The translations under genes and the position numbers were made by a program. Shown here piece by piece: positions 59,201-64,000 of a stretch of 64,000 nucleotides of DNA; within the stretch, counting starts at the first letter, position 1; each line of letters starts with the position of its first letter. The notes under the pieces are model-generated. The model did not search any database. It was given only the letters and a program-made list of their open reading frames with translations, and was not told where the DNA came from. The stretch is taken from NCBI GenBank assembly GCA_023212725.1, contig JALBYF010000025.1, positions 124,001 to 188,000 on the forward strand. The letters run 5' to 3'. The DNA comes from Tranzscheliella williamsii (taxonomy: Eukaryota; Basidiomycota; Ustilaginomycetes; Ustilaginales; Ustilaginaceae).

Positions 59201-61872
59201 GCGCGCAAACGACGTACAAGCTGGGCCCGACGCATTCGCCTCACCTTGCCATCGACATGACTCCCGATCTCGATTCTGCGGGTCGGGCCAGGACCAAGTC
59301 TCAGGAAGTGCTGCTCTCTCGCGCCGGCCTGAATTTATACGGCGCAGCGGACGATCAGCCCTTGGGTCTTGGTCTGCAGTTCGGTGCAGAAGGCGCTGGC
59401 CATGGTGCTGGTCCGAGCCCTGTTCTGCCCAACGACTGCCGGTCGCCCCGGACTGCGAGCGGAAAAGACACAGGCAGCGCAGATCAAGGCGGCATCGAAA
59501 GCCTTCTTGCGCATTATCAGCCTGAAGTCACTGTTGGTCGTATGCAGGTGGCTGAGCACCAGCCGGCCCCGGGTCGCAAAGCACTGCACACTAACGCCAT
59601 TGACAGGACGCTGAGACAGTCGCAGAGCATCGCCTCTTCGATCTCGGCGTTTGTCTTTAACGCAACGCCCGCTGCACCCCTCCCACCTGCCTCGTCTGCG
59701 CCCGTCAAGAAGCCCAGCAACATCTGGCGACGCAAGTCGCAGCTTGGGCTCGGCCGCGGCTTTAGTGCAGCTGATCGCTCCTCTGGTCTCGCGCCAGCCA
59801 ACGTGCAGTTTGTCCAAGTCGACTTGGACGACGGGGGCCGGCATTCCGAGGTCTCCATCGGCGGCGATGGCAGCCGGAGGCCGTCGCACAACTCATCGAC
59901 TGGCAGGTCTGCTGCCAGCGAACATAAACCGCAACAGTGGGTTAGCAAGCTCTGGCGCGCTGTGGCCTCTCCGACGCGCTCATCGTTCCAGCTGGGCGAT
60001 GACCAAGACGTTGAGAGATTCGCCGATAGCCGCCAGCCCGAGCCGGCGCAGCCCTCCCGACCGTCTGCCGAACGCACGGCTTCCAGGAGTTCGTTCAAGC
60101 CGCTCGCCCTGGTAGAAAAGCGGCGAAGCAGCAAAGCGCCGCTCTGTCTAAGTCCTCGAGGCTGGCGGTCACCCGCGCCTGGCGACGACGACGAGGCCGC
60201 TGAGAAGGATGCCAGGGCGGTAGCGCTGCGCCTGCTCACCGGCTCGTCCCTCCCGTCCTCCCCGGCCATCGGCGCCTTTCCCAACCCACACAGCTCGCCG
60301 CAGCCGAGCGCGGCAGTATACGCCGGCAACGAGCCGCCGGCAGCGCGCTCGCCGAGCTTCCGCCAGGCAGACTTGTCTGCCGAGGAGCGCGAGCAGGAGA
60401 GGGTGGACGCGCTCAAAAAGCTGCGCAGGATGAGCGCGTTGGAGCGGCAGCGGAAGCGCAGCTCCGGCATCGCGTATATCAGCTCTGGCGGCCCTAGCGA
60501 CCACAGCGCTCTGCCCTACGTCGGAGGCCGAGAGGTCGCAACGGCCGTAGATGATGGCATCGAGGGTCAGGCGCGAGCGTGCGCCGGCAAGAGATACTCG
60601 GTTACCGTATTTGGCGGCAAAGACCGCCACGCTGCCGCGCTGCCTCCCGCCCCGGCAGCAGTACAGCCGCCGGAACGGGCCATGTTGGATGCGATCCGCT
60701 CGCCGCGCTTTGCGGACAGCCCGTCCGGGTTCACGCCACGGATGGTCTTTGAGCCTCAAGACTGGGGTGTCGCCGGCAGCGGTGTTACCGGCGAGACTGA
60801 GCCTGCGTATCCGCGGCAGCTGCCAGCGCGAGCCGGCCACATCCCCTTAGTCCTCAGCAATTCTGTGGCGCCGCCGCCCAGCGCGATGGACGGGCCGTTG
60901 CGCCTTCCTGCGTTGCGGCAGGATAGCGGCCTGACACTCTTGGAGGCTGCACAAGCGCGCGACGAGATGCGCAGGCTCGCGAGCCAGGGCCACACGCCCG
61001 TGTCCGACACTGCCACCGCCGTCGACAGCACGTCGGCCGGCAGTCGCGCTTCGTCTCTGTCCTCAATACGGGGCCCGTACACTGCAGGCCGCGTACATCA
61101 AGCGTCGGTCTCGATGGACGGCGGCCGCACACGCGGTGCGCTGAAGAGCAACATGGCAGGCGCGAGCGCGTCGACCGGCTCGTTGCCGCATGGAGGGCTG
61201 CATCGCAGGGCGCGCACTACGCGGTTTGCCGTGGACGAACCCGCCGACGCCGACGGGGAGGAAGAGGAGCGGCCGCGCGTGTCGATCTTGTCGAGGCGTC
61301 CGCAGTCGGAGCACCGCGACCGTCGCGGCCTTGGCAATGTCTCTGGGCGGTACGGCGCCGAGAGCGGCAGCGGGTGGCCGGCGCCGGCGGCGTTGCTGGA
61401 CAGCAGCACGCCGAGCAAGAGCATGTTCTGGGCGGGCTTCCTGGGCATGCCGTGGCTGTGGATGATTGGCGGCTGGTGTCTCTCGGACGACGGGCGGCTG
61501 GTGCCGGCGCGCGCGCCCCGCGGCGTCCGCGTCGATCTGTGGCCGCCGCCGAACCCCCCTTCGTCGACCCCCGCCTCGTCCACCGCCACCCTCCCCAGCC
61601 TGCCCTCGGCGTCCCCCACCACCACCCCCCGCGCCGCGCCGCGCCGGCTCGCCGCCCTGCTCACCGCCAACCCGGTCCTCCACTTCTACCGCTCGCCCGT
61701 GCGCGTCGTCCAGCCCACCCGCTCCCTACCTCCCCCCCCTCCCTCCCACCCCCACCACCACCTCCCCCTCGACCCCTACGTCCGCCTCAACCGCATCGCC
61801 GCTACCCTCGCCGCCATCCTCATCTTCACAGCCTCCTCCACCGCCATTTACTCCCTCGCCGCCCATTTTTAA
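56293..61872 (+). CDS. 1,859-residue serine-rich protein with C-terminal membrane segments
   Basis: Intronless. ATG 56293 opens the frame; ATG 56368 (MSAASSSAHPR) is also plausible. About 1,700 residues are low-complexity Ser/Pro/Ala/Thr with scattered basic patches and several repeated-looking Ser-Arg-Arg-Ser (phosphosite-like) motifs, so it is probably disordered and heavily phosphorylated. The conserved-looking part is the C terminus: a hydrophobic segment at about 1711-1731 (FWAGFLGMPWLWMIGGWCL), a Pro-rich linker, then a final helix at about 1834-1858 (RIAATLAAILIFTASSTAIY) ending two residues later. This implies a membrane-anchored cytosolic scaffold. I do not recognise a named family and assign no function. 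Convergent with the calcium pump gene. Confidence 0.75.
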   Translation: MVAERKAFQHALVQPPTTASPQPSKMSAASSSAHPRADMLDTSVSRRPSKLMARSSTLHRSPHSHSGSGAGLWLANSPTSSPNDTPDHSTTSFPSVAPNIAAAQLQPPRQRTAETARIYHFSADLASTKNDLDLGLFVSSRPTSQSAAFRPAHNIDLDLDVDLDLSFDYISRFDDSTSDEHDTSSFAGAHTTATDKAAAITPAAVQLTPAKTATRSPRRIATSPSPNGKVVRSMRANADWEKRKKAPPAPLALTPSRSENKQLAARTQPHQYPNKVSALTTKPVPTELSGTSVFSPMTPATGFHLNTAAQHDDALPLTPLSATRRGALINQVPQPRQPLSSLRQTDIRPAGNTLVEPSQARQGSTASSPSSSLRRSASSSGSQAQRKPSTELLRRSPTSAQPAAPGSRRPRVSSIHAFRYSASYVSLGPPPFPPPTKPLPSPALSASLHCKQLPPAPTEPCAKSRRRERHSLSSVDGSEAGAARSKTTQTQRSSLDSFRTAESDAFLTSSTGNYTGHSDQHDAPPPLPPLRRYENFFPGQNDWALSGNAVIAPGNSLGIGHSSNAMYAATSDASGATFQAASIPMLLSATAGSLGASTAATTMTWSASDRSTPSTHHSPLTPFTPLFADMPASTTAAKSALANNHLPSDHLVHRLQTFSSSGQTLARLAASQPAGPQQELALSSTRSDDPKSTEQWILTQRQRKVLWQQSELPSHAQVPEVDVAGARLSNGARGATASQARGVEVLSDDRLQLRSRQESKSSEGASTDAGDGTGVPQTMVISTASTPDEGPNPFGFMQPRPAFAAKAMEQVETPVASSGSMDATMPADDAMARKQGGTRGPWPQSPLLLTFNLPSASIPEAEIAENGAPSPALTTIIHSEAASPYPSSDMLQDQAASELRPAEHVFLRAASNASTATHRPPPSQGDGQTQGLGLGLDFSATLPLTQQQSRETYDLVRRRSDHRQYDPDGCAQTTYKLGPTHSPHLAIDMTPDLDSAGRARTKSQEVLLSRAGLNLYGAADDQPLGLGLQFGAEGAGHGAGPSPVLPNDCRSPRTASGKDTGSADQGGIESLLAHYQPEVTVGRMQVAEHQPAPGRKALHTNAIDRTLRQSQSIASSISAFVFNATPAAPLPPASSAPVKKPSNIWRRKSQLGLGRGFSAADRSSGLAPANVQFVQVDLDDGGRHSEVSIGGDGSRRPSHNSSTGRSAASEHKPQQWVSKLWRAVASPTRSSFQLGDDQDVERFADSRQPEPAQPSRPSAERTASRSSFKPLALVEKRRSSKAPLCLSPRGWRSPAPGDDDEAAEKDARAVALRLLTGSSLPSSPAIGAFPNPHSSPQPSAAVYAGNEPPAARSPSFRQADLSAEEREQERVDALKKLRRMSALERQRKRSSGIAYISSGGPSDHSALPYVGGREVATAVDDGIEGQARACAGKRYSVTVFGGKDRHAAALPPAPAAVQPPERAMLDAIRSPRFADSPSGFTPRMVFEPQDWGVAGSGVTGETEPAYPRQLPARAGHIPLVLSNSVAPPPSAMDGPLRLPALRQDSGLTLLEAAQARDEMRRLASQGHTPVSDTATAVDSTSAGSRASSLSSIRGPYTAGRVHQASVSMDGGRTRGALKSNMAGASASTGSLPHGGLHRRARTTRFAVDEPADADGEEEERPRVSILSRRPQSEHRDRRGLGNVSGRYGAESGSGWPAPAALLDSSTPSKSMFWAGFLGMPWLWMIGGWCLSDDGRLVPARAPRGVRVDLWPPPNPPSSTPASSTATLPSLPSASPTTTPRAAPRRLAALLTANPVLHFYRSPVRVVQPTRSLPPPPPSHPHHHLPLDPYVRLNRIAATLAAILIFTASSTAIYSLAAHF

Positions 61873-62121
61873 AACGCCTGCTTCGGGCCACCGCGCTCCG
61901 CCGCGCGCGCGCCCTCCTCGCCCGCCTCCCCCGCCGCCCCTAACCCCCGACGAAGCAGGCGTCCCGCACCCTCCCCTCTTCCCCACAGCCGCACCGCCCG
62001 CAATGGATGTTGAGCACGCTGGCTTGCAGTGCGAGTGAGAATACAGTATTTACACGGATATGAACACGGCCGCGCGGCGATATGTACAATGGGCGCGGTC
62101 GGAGGCGGACGCAGCGCGCAG

Positions 62122-64000
62122 CTACGAGCCGCCGGACTTGAGGCGGCGCAGCAGGTCGTCGTCGTCCCTGGTCTCGGGGTGGAAGGTGAGCCTGCCGTCC
62201 TTGAAGAGTGTTGCTGTGTCGACGGTTGTGGTGGGCTGGGTGGGTTTCTCGCGCGGCGGCGGCTCGGTGCGCGCGTCGGGCGCCGCGCGCCAGTGGCCGC
62301 CGATCCCGGCGACCACAAAGCCGGGCACCATGGCGAGGATGCTCTGGTGCCGCACGTTGGCCGACGCCAGCTGCCGCTCGCGCGACTCGTAGATGCGCGG
62401 CGTCGCGCGGATCCGCCCGCCCCGCACGCCGCGGAACAGATTCAGCTGCTCCCCCACCTCCCCCACCGCCGGCAGCCACTCGGAGAAGGTCCGCACCCGC
62501 TTCCCCTCCTCGGCCGCCTCCGTCGCCGGCGCAGGCAGCGCGTTGGCGTCCGCTACAATGTTCCACCGCACCAGCACCCTCTCCAGCGGCTGCGTCGGCA
62601 GCAGCCGGATCAGAACCGCCAGCGGCCACGACACCGCTCCAATCACGATCGAAACGCCCCAGTCGCGCGCGCTCAGCTTGACAACCGAAAATGCAGCCCC
62701 ACCAACAAACATAATCAGCACCTGGAAGCCGATCTCGATGGCCATAATGCCAATGAACCACGGATTCTTGTGCAGGTTGCTAAAGATGTTGAGTCGGCGG
62801 TTGAGCGAGCGCGAGTTGACCTGGTTGAAGAGCTGGCACCAGACAAACGTGTTGAAGACCAGCGCCGACAGCTCGGTTTCGCCCAGCGGGCCCTCCAGGT
62901 GGAGGATCGACTTGCCGGCAAACTGCAGCACGAGGATCACCGTGAACTGGTAGATAGACTGGCCGACGATCATCTTCCACATATCGACCGAGATCAAGGG
63001 TGCATTGCGTCGGTCCGGCTTCCGGTCCAGAAGGTCCGGAGTGGCAGGATCGGTAGCTAGAGCCAGAGCGGCCAAGGTGTCCATGATCAGGTTGATCCAA
63101 AGAAGCTGCACCGCTTTGAGGGCCGATTCACCCTCCTCGGAAGCGACGGCCGTAACAAAAGTAACAATGACGGCAGAGATGTTGACCGACAGCTGGAACT
63201 GGAGGAACTTTCGTACAGCATCGTTGACACACCGACCCCACATGATGGCGCTGACAATCGAGGCAAAGTTGTCATCCATAAGAATAATATCACTCGCCTC
63301 CTTGGCCACCTCGGTACCGGCAATGCCCATCGAAAAGCCAACGTTGGCCGTCTTGAGCGCAGGTCCGTCATTGGTGCCGTCGCCGGTAACGCCGACGACC
63401 TCACCAAGCGATTTGAGCGACTCCACCAGGATCTTCTTATCTTCGGGCGACGAGCGCGCAAGTACCTGCAGGCGAGGCACTACCTCGAGCATGTCGGTGC
63501 GGTTCAGCTTTCGAAAGACCGGGCCTTCCATCACGATACCGCCAGGTGTGTAGATACCACACTGCGTAGCAATCGACTTGGCGGTCAGAACGTTGTCACC
63601 GGTGCACATCTTGACCTGGACACCCGCTTTTCGGCACGCCTCGACGGCTTCGGTGACACCGGGTCGGAGAGGATCCTCGATAGCGGCAATGGCGATCAGC
63701 GTCAGGTCTTTGGCCAGCGAGGCATACTCGACCTCGCCCGACTCATCGTACTCCGCGTCCGCGGGGGGAAAAGACTCAAAATCTCGGTATGCCAGAGCAA
63801 GCGTACGGAGTGTCTGGTTGGCGAAACCGGTGATGGAGGCGTTCACTTTGTTCTGCTTGGCCGAGTCGAGTGCAACAAGGCGCAGAGACTGGTCAATGGC
63901 AGCGTTGTCGGGTCGGGCCACTTCCACATGCTGGGTGCAGAGTTTCGTCAACACCTCGCTGGCGCCCTTGAGATAGAGTCGGAAGCCACCTTCGGGTTTC
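62122..64000 (-). CDS. PMC1: Plasma-membrane-type Ca2+-ATPase (Pmc1-like), C-terminal part
   Basis: Open through the right edge of the window; only the last 625 or so residues are present. P2B ATPases pump calcium out of the cytosol into the vacuole or out of the cell. Seen: KGASEVL of the nucleotide-binding domain at the edge, DPLRPGV, MCTGDNVLTAKSIA, the P-domain hinge TGDGTNDGPALKTANVGFSMGI (typical of PMCA, with Gly where SERCA has Ala), ASDIILMDDNF, and the transmembrane block VQLLWINLIMDTLAALALAT in helix 6. Four further hydrophobic segments follow. The short C-terminal tail (about 100 residues) lacks an evident calmodulin helix, as in yeast Pmc1. Confidence 0.93.
   Translation of the reverse strand, partial: KPEGGFRLYLKGASEVLTKLCTQHVEVARPDNAAIDQSLRLVALDSAKQNKVNASITGFANQTLRTLALAYRDFESFPPADAEYDESGEVEYASLAKDLTLIAIAAIEDPLRPGVTEAVEACRKAGVQVKMCTGDNVLTAKSIATQCGIYTPGGIVMEGPVFRKLNRTDMLEVVPRLQVLARSSPEDKKILVESLKSLGEVVGVTGDGTNDGPALKTANVGFSMGIAGTEVAKEASDIILMDDNFASIVSAIMWGRCVNDAVRKFLQFQLSVNISAVIVTFVTAVASEEGESALKAVQLLWINLIMDTLAALALATDPATPDLLDRKPDRRNAPLISVDMWKMIVGQSIYQFTVILVLQFAGKSILHLEGPLGETELSALVFNTFVWCQLFNQVNSRSLNRRLNIFSNLHKNPWFIGIMAIEIGFQVLIMFVGGAAFSVVKLSARDWGVSIVIGAVSWPLAVLIRLLPTQPLERVLVRWNIVADANALPAPATEAAEEGKRVRTFSEWLPAVGEVGEQLNLFRGVRGGRIRATPRIYESRERQLASANVRHQSILAMVPGFVVAGIGGHWRAAPDARTEPPPREKPTQPTTTVDTATLFKDGRLTFHPETRDDDDLLRRLKSGGS

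Noticed and set aside
1..64000. CRISPR array, insertion sequence, phage or plasmid features
   Set aside because: No regularly spaced repeats, transposase motifs or terminal inverted repeats were seen, and the window is clearly eukaryotic.

Overview
The window looks like a chromosomal segment of a basidiomycete fungus, most likely a smut-type yeast of the Ustilaginomycotina (Ustilago/Pseudozyma/Sporisorium relatives). The evidence is high GC, dense and mostly intron-poor genes, the few introns being mostly 70-130 nt with GT-AG ends, long Ser/Pro-rich disordered proteins, and a dispersed 5S rRNA gene that reads like a basidiomycete 5S. The genus is not determinable by eye. I see no bacterial, plasmid, phage or CRISPR features and no intact transposon.

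Layout. 1-2.26 kb: no supportable gene. 2.3-10.5 kb: LYR-motif protein (-), V-ATPase assembly factor Pkr1 (+), dynein light intermediate chain (-), PP1 inhibitor-2/Glc8 (+, four exons), HAPSTR1-like protein (+). 10.8-18.5 kb: lipin/Pah1 phosphatidate phosphatase (-) and a nitrilase-superfamily amidohydrolase (+). 18.6-24.5 kb: Kex1-like carboxypeptidase (-), SNAPC4-like Myb protein (+), mitochondrial ribosomal protein uS7m (+). 24.7-34.5 kb: Sur7/PalI-type membrane protein (-), Kes1/Osh4 sterol/PI4P exchanger (+), PPIL4-type cyclophilin-RRM protein (+), CLC chloride/proton exchanger (+), p24-alpha cargo receptor (-). 34.5-39.5 kb: a 5-kb gene-poor island. 39.5-45.4 kb: serine-rich single-pass membrane protein (+), Cfd1 Fe-S scaffold (-), phenolic acid decarboxylase (+), AP-1 mu adaptin (-). 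45.7 kb: a 5S rRNA gene. 48.1-54.3 kb: four-exon histone H1 (+), Mlh3-like MutL (+), Med18-like Mediator subunit (-). 56.3-64 kb: a 1,859-residue serine-rich tail-anchored protein (+) and the C-terminal part of a PMCA/Pmc1 calcium pump (-), which runs off the right edge.

The genes do not form a pathway cluster. Most are ordinary housekeeping genes: membrane traffic (p24-alpha, AP-1 mu, Kes1, Kex1), ion and lipid homeostasis (Pkr1, CLC, calcium ATPase, Pah1), chromatin and transcription (H1, Med18, SNAPC4-like) and DNA repair (Mlh3). The accessory gene that stands out is the phenolic acid decarboxylase, which detoxifies plant hydroxycinnamates and suits a plant-associated fungus.

The strongest pattern not explained by the annotation is a repeated strand-composition switch. 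In about fourteen genes the coding strand is G-rich, then becomes C-rich a few hundred bases (about 90-530) before the stop codon. Most of these genes lie at tail-to-tail junctions separated by only about 90-400 bp. Other points worth a second look are the degenerate ATPase motifs of the Mlh3-like protein, a TATA box at -30 of the 5S gene, a 35-nt identical repeat in the first and last exons of histone H1, a putative 34-nt intron, and a tRNA-like relic at 8.57 kb.
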